Positions 35,558 through 44,458 are shown, counted from the first letter of the stretch. The stretch is DNA of 45,728 nt from Sciscionella sediminilitoris (GCF_000737195.2 NZ_JALM01000099.1:1-45728); one strand, 5' to 3'. The notes: a model not told the origin generated them from the letters alone. Numbers and translations are program-made.

Positions 35558-36742
35558 ATGGCAGCCGAGGCACCGTTGATCTCGCCCACGGTGGCCAGCG
35601 AGGTCAACCGGGCGCGGATCATGCAGGCCCTCTACGACACCGGACCGCTCTCCCGCGCCGAACTCGCCCGGCTGACCGGGGTCTCCCGCGCCACGATCGG
35701 CAGTATCACCGGGCAACTGATCGACAACGGCTTGCTCGCCGAGGGGGAGAGCCGGCCGAGCAGCGCGGCGGGCGGCAAGCCCTCACGGCCGCTCTGGTTC
35801 GCCGAGAACGCCCCGCCGATCGCGAGCGCACACCTGTTGCCCGGCACCGTCGAGGCCGCGCTCATCAGCGCCGGGGGCACCCTGCTCGCTCACACCCGGC
35901 GCGAGTACGACGTTCGGGTTCCCGGCGGCACGCCCGCGCTCGAAGCGCTCACCGAGGCGCTCACCGAGATCCGCGCGGCGGGTAGCACGGAACCGATGGG
36001 GATCGGGGTCGCGATCGGCGGCATGGTCGACACCGACAGCGGCAGCATCGTGCACATCGCGCTGGCTCCCGCGCTCGACGGGCTGCCCGTCGCCGAGCAT
36101 CTGCGCACCACGCTTGGACTGCCCACCTGGATCGACGTGCATCCCCGGGTACAGGCGCTCGGGGACCGCTGGTTCGGCCAGGGACGCGGCCGGTCCGGTT
36201 TCGCCTCCCTCTACACCGGCGAGGCACTCGGCGTCGGCCTGGTCATTGGCGGCAGCGTGCACCGCGGACCGGGCGGAACGGGCGGCGAGGTCGGCCACAC
36301 CACCGTCGATCTGCACGGGAAACCGTGCCACTGCGGACGAACCGGCTGTTGGGAGACCATCGCCACGCACACCTGGCTACGCACCGAGGCCCTGGAAAAG
36401 GGGCTGCCCGGAGCCGCCACCCTCACCGCGGGACCGCTCGCCCGCCTCGCGGCACGCGATCATCCGCACGCCGCCGAACTTCTCGACGAGTACGCCCGCA
36501 ATCTCGCCATCGGCATGGCGAATCTCCATCAGACCTTCGCCCCGGGACTGTTCATCCTGCACGGGGACGCCGTGGCCGCGGGCGAAACCCTGCGCGGTCG
36601 CATCGAGCACCATCTGCACCGCGGCATTCCGCCGCATCCGGCAGGACCGCCTCAGGTCGCGTTCACCAATCTCGATGACCACGCCACGCTCCTCGGCGCG
36701 GCCGGGCTCGTGCTCTCGCACACGCTGCACATCGCGATCTGA
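35558..36742 (+). CDS. ROK-family transcriptional repressor
   Basis: A 394-residue regulator. An N-terminal winged helix (RIMQALYDTGPLSRAELARL, VSRATIGSITGQL) is followed by a sugar-kinase-like ROK domain. The zinc motif CHCGRTGC begins at residue 257, and IGVAIGGMVD, GVGLVIGGSVHRG and GGEVGHTTVD are family blocks. It probably represses the divergent dehydrogenase and porter genes until a sugar or sugar phosphate binds (inference from layout). It converges on dnaX with a four-base gap. Confidence 0.93.
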   Translation: MAAEAPLISPTVASEVNRARIMQALYDTGPLSRAELARLTGVSRATIGSITGQLIDNGLLAEGESRPSSAAGGKPSRPLWFAENAPPIASAHLLPGTVEAALISAGGTLLAHTRREYDVRVPGGTPALEALTEALTEIRAAGSTEPMGIGVAIGGMVDTDSGSIVHIALAPALDGLPVAEHLRTTLGLPTWIDVHPRVQALGDRWFGQGRGRSGFASLYTGEALGVGLVIGGSVHRGPGGTGGEVGHTTVDLHGKPCHCGRTGCWETIATHTWLRTEALEKGLPGAATLTAGPLARLAARDHPHAAELLDEYARNLAIGMANLHQTFAPGLFILHGDAVAAGETLRGRIEHHLHRGIPPHPAGPPQVAFTNLDDHATLLGAAGLVLSHTLHIAI

Positions 36743-36746
36743 GCGC

Positions 36747-38828
36747 TTATTCGTCCCCGCCGATCTTGCGCGCGCCGAGATGTTCGGTGAGCAGATCGAT
36801 CGCCTCGTCCTCCGGGGTCCGCTGGTTCGCCCGTTCCTCATCGGTCATCGGGCGCGCGGCCTCGGCGAGCATGGACTCGTCGTCCATCGGTTCGGGTGGC
36901 TCGGGCGGTTCCGGCTCGGGCTCCGGCGGCGGGGGTTCCGGATCGGGTTCCCGGCGCTGGGTGCGCTTGGGCGGTTCGAAGCTCGGCTTCTGCTTCGGCG
37001 GCGCCGCCTGCTGAGCCGGTGCCGCGGCATCACCGTGCACCCAGCGCACCTGCCAGGTTCCGCCGAGCGCGTCGGTGAGCGCGGCGGCGACGACCTCCAC
37101 GTTGTGCGGTTCGGACAGCCGTCGTACGAGCGGCGCCGCCGGATGGGCGAGCACGATCGTGTTGCCCTCGACGGACTGCACGGTTGCCGCGGCGAGCATC
37201 GCCTGCACGGGGCGGCTGCGTTCACGGAGCGCGGAGGTCACCTCGGACCACACGCTGCGCACCCCGGCCGCGTCCATGGTCCCGGTGCTCGTCGGCGGGA
37301 CCTGACCGGCGACCGGTTCCGGATCGGGCGCCCGGACCGGCTCGGGTTCCGGTGCGGGTTCGGGGCGTGGTGCGGGTTCGGGTTGCGGCTCCGGGGCGGG
37401 CTCGGGTGTGCTCGCCGCCACCGGCTCGGGCTGCGGCACCGCGGGTTCCGGCGCTGCGGACTCTGGGGCTGCGGGCTCGGGGGCGGGTTCGGATACTGCG
37501 GGTTCGGGCGCGGGTTCCGGTGCCGGAGGTTCCGGTGCCGCCGGAGCAGCAGCCGGTTCCGGAGCGGGGGCCGCGGCCGCCCGCTCACTCGGGCGCTGAT
37601 ACTTGGGCCGTTCCGGCGGGGCCTGCTCCTGCGCCTGTCCCGGCTGTGCCGCCGCGGCCGGAACCCCGGCGGCGACCCGTCGCTCCAGACGCTCGACCCG
37701 TTGCAGCACAGCGGATTCCGTGTCACTGGAGGAGGGCAGCAACATCCGTGAGCACAGCAGCTCGAGCAGCAGCCGGGGAGCGGTGGCCCCGCGCATCTCG
37801 GTGAGCCCGGTGTGCAGGATCTCGGCGTACCTGGTCAGGGTGGCCTGCCCGAGGTCACGCGCCTGCTTGTCCATGGTGGCCAGCTGGTCCTCGGGCACCG
37901 CGACCAGACCGCGCTCCGCGGCACCGGGCACCGCCTGCAGCAGCAACAGATCACGGAACCGGTCGAGCAGATCGGAGGCGAACCGGCGCGGATCGTGCCC
38001 CGCCTCCACGACCCGTTCCACGGTGCCGAACACGCTCGAACCATCGGTCGCGGCGAGCCCGTCGACCAGCGAGTCGAGCAGCGTGACATCGGTGACCCCG
38101 AGCAGCGCGACCGCGCGCTCGTAGGTGACCCCGTCCGGACCGGCACCGGCGAGCAGCTGGTCGAGCACCGACTGGGTGTCCCGTGCCGAGCCCCCGCCCG
38201 CGCGGATCACCAGCGGGTACACGGCCGGTTCGACCGGAATCCCCTCGGCCTCGCAGTTCTTTTCGAGCAGCGCCCGCATCGGCTTCGGCGGGATCAGCCG
38301 GAACGGATAGTGGTGCGTCCGCGAACGGATGGTCGGGAGCACCTTGTCCGGTTCGGTGGTCGCGAAGATGAAGATCAGGTGTTCCGGCGGTTCCTCGACG
38401 ATCTTGAGCAGGGCGTTGAATCCCTGCGTGGTGACCATGTGCGCCTCGTCGACGACGAACACCCGGTAGCGCGATTCGGCGGGCGCGTAGAAAGCCTTGT
38501 CCCGCAGTTCGCGCGCATCGTCCACACCGCCGTGCGAGGCCGCGTCGAGCTCGACCACATCCACCGAACCGGGACCGTTCGGGGCGAGCGCGATACAGGA
38601 ATTGCACTCCCCGCACGGCTCGTCGGTCGGGCCCGCCGCACAGTTCAGCGAGCGGGCGAGGATGCGCGCGCTCGAGGTCTTCCCGCAGCCGCGCGGGCCG
38701 GAGAACAGGTAGGCGTGATTGATCCGCCCGGCACGCAGCGAGGCCCGCAGCGGTTCGGTGACGTGCTCCTGACCGACAACCTGGGCGAAAGTTGCCGGGC
38801 GATACTTACGGTAGAGAGCCAGAACCAC
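36747..38828 (-). CDS. dnaX: DNA polymerase III subunit gamma/tau
   Basis: Clamp-loader ATPase of the replisome. LYRKYRPATFAQVVGQEHV leads into Walker A GPRGCGKT (44-51), the zinc cysteines C63, C72, C75 and C78, VDEAHMVTTQGFNALLK and sensor regions. Residues about 390-510 are an unusually long Pro/Glu/Ala tract (repeated PEPAPEP-type units). A tau-like C-terminal domain and acidic end follow. Length 693. The GTG start fits the family. No frameshift signal for a short gamma product was noticed. It lies ten bases after pepP. Confidence 0.96.
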   Translation of the reverse strand: MVLALYRKYRPATFAQVVGQEHVTEPLRASLRAGRINHAYLFSGPRGCGKTSSARILARSLNCAAGPTDEPCGECNSCIALAPNGPGSVDVVELDAASHGGVDDARELRDKAFYAPAESRYRVFVVDEAHMVTTQGFNALLKIVEEPPEHLIFIFATTEPDKVLPTIRSRTHHYPFRLIPPKPMRALLEKNCEAEGIPVEPAVYPLVIRAGGGSARDTQSVLDQLLAGAGPDGVTYERAVALLGVTDVTLLDSLVDGLAATDGSSVFGTVERVVEAGHDPRRFASDLLDRFRDLLLLQAVPGAAERGLVAVPEDQLATMDKQARDLGQATLTRYAEILHTGLTEMRGATAPRLLLELLCSRMLLPSSSDTESAVLQRVERLERRVAAGVPAAAAQPGQAQEQAPPERPKYQRPSERAAAAPAPEPAAAPAAPEPPAPEPAPEPAVSEPAPEPAAPESAAPEPAVPQPEPVAASTPEPAPEPQPEPAPRPEPAPEPEPVRAPDPEPVAGQVPPTSTGTMDAAGVRSVWSEVTSALRERSRPVQAMLAAATVQSVEGNTIVLAHPAAPLVRRLSEPHNVEVVAAALTDALGGTWQVRWVHGDAAAPAQQAAPPKQKPSFEPPKRTQRREPDPEPPPPEPEPEPPEPPEPMDDESMLAEAARPMTDEERANQRTPEDEAIDLLTEHLGARKIGGDE

Positions 38829-38838
38829 GTCAGCGAGC

Positions 38839-40248
38839 CTACCGAAGCCCGCTGACCCAGTCCTCGATGCCGTTCGCGGTAATCGGCAGCCCGTCGGAGA
38901 GCACCCGGTTGCCGGTCCCGGTCACCACGAGGTCGTCCTCGATGCGCACCCCGATCCCGCGCAGTTCCTCGGGGACGGTGAGGTCGTTCGGGTGGAAGTA
39001 CAGCCCCGGTTCCACGGTCAGCGCCATCCCGGCCTCGAGCTTGCCGTCGTGGTACGCCTCGGCGCTGGAGCGGGCGCAGTCGTGCACGTCGATGCCGAGG
39101 AAGTGGCCGACCCCGCACACGATGTAGCGGCGGTGCTGCTGCCCCTTCGCCTCGAGCGATTCGGCGACGCTGACCGGAAGCAATCCCCAGTCGTGCAGCC
39201 CGGTGGCGAGCACCTCCATGGCCTTGCGCTGGAACGCCCGGTACTCCGCGCCCGGTTTCACCTCGGCCATCGCGGCCACGTGCGCCTCGTGCACGAGTTC
39301 GTAGACCTTGCGCTGGGCCTCGCTGAACGTCCCGGAAACGGGGAAGGTGCGGGTCACATCGGCGGTGTAGAAGGAGTTCATCTCCACCCCGGCGTCCAGC
39401 AGCACCGCGGCGTCCTCGGTGAGCGCGCCGTCGTTGCGCACCCAGTGCAGCACCGGCGCGTGCGGTCCGGCGGCGACGATCGAGGCGTACCCGACGCCGT
39501 TGCCCTCGGTGCGCGCCCTGCGGTCGAAGGTGCCCTGCAGCCAGCGCTCCCCGCCGTGCCGCAGCGCCTCCGGGATCGCGCGGGCGACATCCGCGAACGC
39601 GAGATTGGTCGCGTCCACGGCGGCCTGCAACTGGCCGATCTCCCAGTCGTCCTTGATGCGGCGCAGTTCGGCGAGCACCTGGCGCAGCTCCGCGCCGTCC
39701 CCGAGCACCAGCGCGTCCAGCAGCGGCTCGATGCCCCTGGTCGCGAGCACCGGCGGGTAGTTGCCGCGCAGCGCGTTCGGCAGCTCCTCGATGGGGCGGC
39801 AGGTGATGCCGAGTGCCTGTTCCCATTCGGCGAGCCCGGGAACCGCACCGATCCACAGCTCGCCGTCCCGGGCGCTGGCGAAGAAGTCCGCCTCGCTCGG
39901 GCCCGCCGGGGCACGCAGGTAGAGCACCGCGTCGTGGCGGTCCCCGCTCGGGTGCATGACCAGCACGGATCCCTCGGCGCGGCAGCCGGTGAGCCACACG
40001 AAGTCCGAGTCCGGCCGGAAGTCGAAGTCGGTGTCGTTCGCCCGGACCGGCGCCCGCCCTGCCGCGACCGCGATCCGCTGCCCGGCGAATTCGTGGGACA
40101 GGCGCGCCCGGTGCTCGGCCGCCGCAGCGGCCTGCCCGTCGAGCACGCTCGGCGTCCGGTCGGCGGCGCCCCAGCCACCCGCGACGAACTCGCGGAACCC
40201 ATCCGCCTCGGTCAGCTTGCTCGGATCCCGGCGTGCTGGACGGTTCAC
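38839..40248 (-). CDS. pepP: Xaa-Pro aminopeptidase (M24B)
   Basis: Removes N-terminal residues preceding proline. The creatinase-like N-domain (residues about 40-190) is followed by the pita-bread domain with metal ligands in DAGVEMNSFYTADVTRTF (about 286-303), GVGHFLGIDVHD, EPGLYFHPND and the RIEDDLVVT segment. Length 469 and GTG start are normal. The SRP RNA gene lies just upstream on the same strand. Confidence 0.94.
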   Translation of the reverse strand: MNRPARRDPSKLTEADGFREFVAGGWGAADRTPSVLDGQAAAAAEHRARLSHEFAGQRIAVAAGRAPVRANDTDFDFRPDSDFVWLTGCRAEGSVLVMHPSGDRHDAVLYLRAPAGPSEADFFASARDGELWIGAVPGLAEWEQALGITCRPIEELPNALRGNYPPVLATRGIEPLLDALVLGDGAELRQVLAELRRIKDDWEIGQLQAAVDATNLAFADVARAIPEALRHGGERWLQGTFDRRARTEGNGVGYASIVAAGPHAPVLHWVRNDGALTEDAAVLLDAGVEMNSFYTADVTRTFPVSGTFSEAQRKVYELVHEAHVAAMAEVKPGAEYRAFQRKAMEVLATGLHDWGLLPVSVAESLEAKGQQHRRYIVCGVGHFLGIDVHDCARSSAEAYHDGKLEAGMALTVEPGLYFHPNDLTVPEELRGIGVRIEDDLVVTGTGNRVLSDGLPITANGIEDWVSGLR

Positions 40249-40276
40249 CTGTGCCCCCTGTGTGTAGGCAAAAAAA

Positions 40277-40368
40277 GGGGACCCCGTGCACCCGCCAGAG
40301 CCCGCTTATCCTTGCTGCCTTCCGGCCCTGGGGAGGTTCACAGGATGGACGCCGCACGAGGTCCGCCA
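40277..40368 (-). ncRNA. ffs: Signal recognition particle RNA (4.5S, small bacterial type)
   Basis: On the minus strand the conserved Ffh-binding loop reads CCAGGGCCGGAAGGCAGCAA. The ends GGACCTCGTGC and GCACGGGGTCC pair with one G-U, and seven T residues (40270-40276) follow as a terminator. Its place upstream of pepP-dnaX and beside a tRNA-Ser matches other actinobacteria. The exact 5' end is estimated. Confidence 0.9.
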
Positions 40369-40438
40369 TCAAGTGTAGTCACCATCGGCTGTCGATGCCC
40401 ATGTGGGTGCGCGAAACCCGGCGCGTATACTTCTTCGC

Positions 40439-40523
40439 GGAGGATTCGCCTAGTGGCCTAGGGCGCACGCTTGGAACGCGTGTTGGGTTAACACCCTCGC
40501 GGGTTCAAATCCCGCATCCTCCG
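40439..40523 (+). tRNA. tRNA-Ser (anticodon GGA)
   Basis: Acceptor arms GGAGGAT (40439-40445) and ATCCTCC (40516-40522) pair, with discriminator G. The anticodon loop CTTGGAA within ACGC/GCGT-type stem arms gives GGA. A long variable arm (TGTTGGGTTAACACCC region) marks a class II tRNA, and GGTTCAAATCC is the T-loop. It is divergent from the SRP RNA. Confidence 0.95.
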
Positions 40524-40533
40524 CCCTGAGCCG

Positions 40534-40561
40534 AGGGCCCGGTGCTCGAGCACCGGGCCCT
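40534..40561. terminator. Perfect 28-bp palindrome after tRNA-Ser
   Basis: The sequence from AGGGCCCGGTGCTC (40534-40547) is exactly self-complementary to its second half (40548-40561). It begins 11 bases after the tRNA and is followed by only a short T pair, so a tRNA transcript terminator is likely. Confidence 0.7.
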
Positions 40562-40682
40562 TCCGGCCGGGACCAAAGTCATCCCTTGCTTCACCGGCCG
40601 GTTTTCGTCGGTGCCCGGGTCTATCTTCGACACACCAGCCCGGCGGCGAGCAGCCGGGCGCGTATCGCAACGGAGCGAGAAG

Positions 40683-41471
40683 ATGACCATCGGCGAACGT
40701 GTATTCGCACCGGGGACACCCTGTTGGATCGACCTGTTCACCTCGGACAAGCAACGGGCGAGACAGTTCTACGAGGGCCTGCTCGGCTGGGCGGTGGACC
40801 CGGACAACGAGGAGTTCGGCGGGTACTCGAGCGCCCGCGCGGACGGGGCTCAGGTCGCCGGTCTGATGGGGCACGATCCCAGCGACGGTATCCCGGACTC
40901 CTGGAGCACCTACTTCGCGACCGCGGACATCGGGGCGTCCGCCGCGGCCGCGAGCGAGCACGGGGCGACGGTGACCGTCGAACCGATGCCGGTCGGCGAC
41001 CTCGGCAAGATGGCGGTGCTCACCGATCCGCTCGGCGCGGCGTTCGGCCTCTGGGAACCGGGGAGTTTCAACGGTTTCGAGAAGGTGGCGGAGAACCAGT
41101 CGGTGGTGTGGACGGAGTACCACAGCGCCGATTTCCAGCGGTCCGTGGACTTCTACGCCCAGGTACTCGGGGGCGTGTTCGAGTCGATGGCCGACAGCGA
41201 GGAGTTCCGCTACTCGACCATGCGTATCGGCGAGAACATCGTGGCGGGTATGGCGGATCTGCGCACCATGGAACCCGATCCGCGCACCTCGCGGTGGCTG
41301 AACTACTTCGGCATCGAGGACGTGGACGGCGCACTGGCCCGGGTTCCCGAGCTCGGCGGGACGGTGCTCAGCGCCGCCGCGGACAGCCCGCACGGCAGGC
41401 TCGCCGATGTGGCCGACCCGACCGGCGCCGCGTTCCGGCTCATCGATCCCAGCAGGGCGACCACCACTTAG
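40683..41471 (+). CDS. Two-domain VOC (glyoxalase/bleomycin-resistance-like) protein
   Basis: A 262-residue cytoplasmic protein with two vicinal-oxygen-chelate repeats. The first starts CWIDLFTSDKQRARQFYEGLLGW, the second VVWTEYHSADFQRSVDFYAQVLG. Each ends in a D(P)xGAAFxLW or DPTGAAFRL block. ATG 40683 was chosen from the GGAGCGAG site; upstream frame continues through the terminator without similarity. Related proteins include antibiotic-biosynthesis-associated and hydroxylase-like members, so the substrate is unknown. It converges on the nuclease gene with a four-base overlap. Confidence 0.88.
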   Translation: MTIGERVFAPGTPCWIDLFTSDKQRARQFYEGLLGWAVDPDNEEFGGYSSARADGAQVAGLMGHDPSDGIPDSWSTYFATADIGASAAAASEHGATVTVEPMPVGDLGKMAVLTDPLGAAFGLWEPGSFNGFEKVAENQSVVWTEYHSADFQRSVDFYAQVLGGVFESMADSEEFRYSTMRIGENIVAGMADLRTMEPDPRTSRWLNYFGIEDVDGALARVPELGGTVLSAAADSPHGRLADVADPTGAAFRLIDPSRATTT

Positions 41472-43294
41472 CGCCGCGGCCGCAGGCGGGCCACCTGGGG
41501 ATCGTGATCGGAGACCTGATCGGCGAACTCCGCGTTGAGGTGCACGATGTCGTAATCCGGCCTGCCAAGGCCCGGACTGGTGAGGATGTGATCGAGGACC
41601 TGCGAATTCCCTTGGTACACATAGGAATACCGCTGCGCGGGCGGCAGCGTGTCGACCAGGTCGGTCAGGGCGCCGCCGGTGGTGAGGGTGCGCACGGCCG
41701 GTGAGAACTGGTAGTCGTTCAGGTCGCCGAGCACGACGATGTTCGCGAGCGGATCCTTGGCCTCGAGCTCACCGACGAACCCGCGCACGAGCCCGGCCTG
41801 GGCGAGCCGTTGCGATTCGGAGGACCGCTGGGGTGGTTGGTAGCGACCGGCGAGCGGCTGGTCGCCGCCCTTGGAGTTGAAGTGGTTGCCGACGACGAAC
41901 ACGCGTCGACCGCGGAAGAGGAACTCACCGGCGAGCGGTTTCCTGCTGTCCAGCCAGGCCGAGTCGCGCGGCGCGATCCGGCCGGGAGAAGCGGAGAGCT
42001 CCGGCCTTCCGGGCTTGCCGAGCACCCGCACGGGTTCGGTCGCCGAACCACCCGGACGGTCCACAAAGGACACTCGCGCGGGGTTGTAGAGGAACACATT
42101 GCGGATGTTCCCGCCCGGCTGGCCGCCATCGGCTCCGTCGGCCGGATCGATCTGGCGCCACCGGTAGCGCGGGCCGCCGGCGGCCGCGATCGCCTCGGTG
42201 AACTTGTCCAGGGTGACTCCGGCGGAGGTGACCCCGTCATCGGTCGGTCCGTCGTCGTCCTGGATCTCCTCGAGCGAGACGATGTCCGGCCCAGCGAGGT
42301 TGCCTGCGATCCCCTCGGCCAGCCGGTCGAACTTGGCCGGATCATCTTGCGGGGAAAGGTTTTCCACGTTGTAGGTGGCGACCGCGAGCTCATCGCTGCC
42401 CTGCGCCCGGGTCGTCTCCCGCGCCAGGCCGCCGTGCCGTAAGGCGCCGAGCCGTGCCGCGCGCAGCTCGTAGCCGCCGAACTGCGAGTAGCCGAGCGGG
42501 CCGACGGTCAGGCCACCGAGCCGGTCACCGATATCGGCCGCGGGCAAGGGTGCGGTTCCGGGGAGCGGGCTCACCAGCAGCCGTCCCGAATTGGGCCGCG
42601 CATAGGACCCGTAACGGGTACCCCCGCGCGGGGTCGGGTTGTCCCGTTCGCGCGCGGTCACCCACAACTCGCCGTGTGAGTTGGTCGGCCCGACCACCCG
42701 CGCATCGCGCACCGCGACGAGTTCGCTCTCGTGCGCCTTGTAGAAATCGAGCGCGTACCGATCGGGGCGCAGCTGGTGGTATTCGATGCTGCGGCCACCG
42801 GCGGACGCGGTGAACGCACGGGGCACCGTGTGCTGATCGAGCAGGACCGGGGGAGGAACCGGAGCGCTCCCGGTCACCGTCCAGGAGGCCGCGGTGATCT
42901 CGGTGAGCGGCAGATCGAGGCTGCGTTCCGGGGCCGCATCGGCGAAGTAGTCGGTGACCGTGCCGGACACGCTGACCACGTCCCCGGTCCGCACCCGAGG
43001 AGTCTGCGCACCGGTGAGAACGAACAGCGCGGAGCTCGACCGCGCGGCGCGGGCGGGGTTCGCGAAGGTGAACCCCCGCGCCTTTCCCTGTGTGGTGACC
43101 GAAGTCACAACTCCGCGCACGTTCGCGACCCGCTGCCCGTCATAGGGCGAACGGAAGGTCGTGCCGTGGATCTGCTGGATACTCGGCGCCTCGCTCGCCA
43201 CCGCCGAAGGTGCCGCGGTCACCGTGCCGGCGAGCAGCAGGGCGCACACGAAAAACCCCCGGCGAATCGGAATCCGCCGGGGGTTTCTCATCAT
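41468..43294 (-). CDS. Secreted endonuclease/exonuclease/phosphatase-family nuclease
   Basis: A 608-residue exported protein. The signal peptide has n-region RNPRRIPIRRG, an h-region around FFVCALLLAGTVTAA and a likely cleavage near AVASEA. An N-terminal OB-like region (VRGVVTSVTT, DVVSVSGTV) precedes a C-terminal EEP domain with ATYNVENL, IVSLEEIQD, VVGNHFNSK, VVLGDLNDYQFSP, LDHILTSP and SDHDPQ, the metal and catalytic motifs of extracellular DNases. It starts at a double ATG only 13 bases after the cold-shock gene. The first codons also encode the cold-shock terminator hairpin, so expression from that promoter should be attenuated. Confidence 0.9.
   Translation of the reverse strand: MMRNPRRIPIRRGFFVCALLLAGTVTAAPSAVASEAPSIQQIHGTTFRSPYDGQRVANVRGVVTSVTTQGKARGFTFANPARAARSSSALFVLTGAQTPRVRTGDVVSVSGTVTDYFADAAPERSLDLPLTEITAASWTVTGSAPVPPPVLLDQHTVPRAFTASAGGRSIEYHQLRPDRYALDFYKAHESELVAVRDARVVGPTNSHGELWVTARERDNPTPRGGTRYGSYARPNSGRLLVSPLPGTAPLPAADIGDRLGGLTVGPLGYSQFGGYELRAARLGALRHGGLARETTRAQGSDELAVATYNVENLSPQDDPAKFDRLAEGIAGNLAGPDIVSLEEIQDDDGPTDDGVTSAGVTLDKFTEAIAAAGGPRYRWRQIDPADGADGGQPGGNIRNVFLYNPARVSFVDRPGGSATEPVRVLGKPGRPELSASPGRIAPRDSAWLDSRKPLAGEFLFRGRRVFVVGNHFNSKGGDQPLAGRYQPPQRSSESQRLAQAGLVRGFVGELEAKDPLANIVVLGDLNDYQFSPAVRTLTTGGALTDLVDTLPPAQRYSYVYQGNSQVLDHILTSPGLGRPDYDIVHLNAEFADQVSDHDPQVARLRPRR
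43251..43283 (-). terminator. Rho-independent terminator inside the nuclease signal-peptide codons
   Basis: On the minus strand CCCCCGGCG (43283-43275) and CGCCGGGGG (43264-43256) form a nine-pair GC stem followed by TTTTT (43255-43251). The loop is ten bases. This is a classical terminator 25 bases past the cold-shock stop codon, yet it lies inside the start of the downstream nuclease frame. TTT on the other side makes it possibly bidirectional. Confidence 0.9.
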
Positions 43295-43307
43295 GCGAAG
43301 TTCGGTA

Positions 43308-43511
43308 TCAGAGGGCGCGAACGTTCTGCGCCTGCGGACCCTTCTGGCCCTGACCGACCTCGAACTCAACGCGCTGGTTCTCCTCGAGGGTGCGGAAGCC
43401 GCTGCCCTGGATCTCCGAGTAGTGCACGAATACGTCCGAGCCGCCGCCCTCCGGGGAAATGAAGCCGTAGCCCTTTTCCGCGTTGAACCACTTCACGGTG
43501 CCCTGTGCCAC
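43308..43511 (-). CDS. cspA: Cold-shock protein, CspA family
   Basis: A 67-residue single-stranded nucleic-acid chaperone with RNP1 KGYGFI and RNP2 VFVHYSEI, plus [11 protein letters not shown] and [20 protein letters not shown] 43509-43511 with GAGGAG upstream gives the exact family length; a longer frame adds 32 unlikely residues. A strong terminator follows, so it is probably mainly a monocistronic message with occasional read-through to the nuclease. Confidence 0.96.
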   Translation of the reverse strand: MAQGTVKWFNAEKGYGFISPEGGGSDVFVHYSEIQGSGFRTLEENQRVEFEVGQGQKGPQAQNVRAL

Positions 43512-43726
43512 TGTTGTCTCCTCACAACATGCCGGCGAAACAATAAGAAGCCGAGGGTTACGGCTTCCTGGTCGGAGTGTCAAACCGCGACTTCTCCGAA
43601 TTGACATCTGGAGGAAAGCTACGACTTACCACAATATTTTCGGACCCCCGCACATGGCGTGCACGGCGATCCGATACGACCAAGGCCATCTAACCATGAG
43701 CCAGCGGGTTTCGCCACGCCCTGAGC
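43512..43726 (-). promoter_or_regulatory. cspA promoter and hairpin leader region
   Basis: No gene is seen in this 215-base gap. On the minus strand TTGACA (43583-43578) lies 17 bases before TAACCC (43560-43555), a possible promoter. A perfect seven-pair hairpin GAAGCCG-loop-CGGCTTC (43567-43547) overlaps the -10 side and could be a regulatory site or leader structure. Confidence 0.5.
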
Positions 43727-44404
43727 TCACTCATCCGCCTCCGGCGGGGGCGCCCACACCTTGCCGTCCATCAGGTTCCCGAACCCGGCCCAGACGACAT
43801 TCATCATGCGCTCGGCCAGATGCCGCGCCGACTCCTGCGGATTGTCCAGCCACCAGTCGGCGAGCGACTCACCCGCGCCGACGACCGCGGCCGCCAGCGA
43901 CTCACCCGTGCGCTGTGCCGCCGCGCCGATCTCGCTGTGCTCCGAACGCCCGGCGGCACTGATCACCAGTGCCGCGACGAGCTCGATCGCCCTGGTGCGC
44001 AGCAGGCGGTGCTCCGCGGCGAACGGGCCACCGTGCTCGCTCGCCTGCCGGTGCAGCACCGACCAGGAGTCCTTGTTCGCCCCGATGAACTCGAAGAAGG
44101 CCAGCACCCCGTACCAGAGTTGCTGATCGGCGGGCAGTCCCGGCTTGGCCCGGTCCGCGATCGCCACGAGCAGGCGATCGAGTTCGCGGCGGATGCACGC
44201 GGCGAACAGGTCCTCCTTCGAACCGAGGTAGGAGTAGATCATCGGCTTCGAGATCCCCGCGGTCGCGGACACCTCGTCCATCGAGGCCGCGTGGTAGCCA
44301 TGCGCGGAGAACACACTCACCGCGGCGTCGAGGATCTGGCGCTCCCGAACCTCTCTCGGCAACCGCTTCGGACGCCCCGAGGCCTCCTCGTTGACCAGCT
44401 CCAT
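43727..44404 (-). CDS. TetR-family transcriptional regulator
   Basis: A 225-residue repressor with N-terminal helix-turn-helix RQILDAAVSVFSAHGY, SMDEVSATAGISKPMIYSYLGSKEDLF and a C-terminal ligand domain. It is divergent from the SCP2-like gene over a 93-base gap and probably regulates it, itself, or both. The ATG start fits the usual basic N-terminal arm (PKRLPREVRER). The ligand is unknown; a lipid-like molecule would suit the neighbour. Confidence 0.92.
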   Translation of the reverse strand: MELVNEEASGRPKRLPREVRERQILDAAVSVFSAHGYHAASMDEVSATAGISKPMIYSYLGSKEDLFAACIRRELDRLLVAIADRAKPGLPADQQLWYGVLAFFEFIGANKDSWSVLHRQASEHGGPFAAEHRLLRTRAIELVAALVISAAGRSEHSEIGAAAQRTGESLAAAVVGAGESLADWWLDNPQESARHLAERMMNVVWAGFGNLMDGKVWAPPPEADE

Positions 44405-44445
44405 TCCTCAACCCCTCGCAAGTTGCACAGGCCGATGCGTGAACA

Positions 44446-44458
44446 CGGTACTTTACCG
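44446..44458. promoter_or_regulatory. Candidate TetR operator
   Basis: CGGTA-CTT-TACCG is a perfect palindrome in the 93-base divergent gap (44405-44497) between the TetR and SCP2-like genes. A second weakly symmetric patch, TACCTACTCGACAGTA, follows nearer the SCP2-like start. Confidence 0.45.

Noticed and set aside
36747-38828. Programmed frameshift in dnaX giving a short gamma subunit
   Set aside because: No A-rich slippery run is visible; the sequence after the ATPase domain is GC-rich and continuous.
40562-40682. Paired CCGGCCGG motifs as a second terminator or operator upstream of the VOC gene
   Set aside because: Each motif is self-palindromic and common in such GC-rich DNA; the 28-bp palindrome nearby explains termination better.
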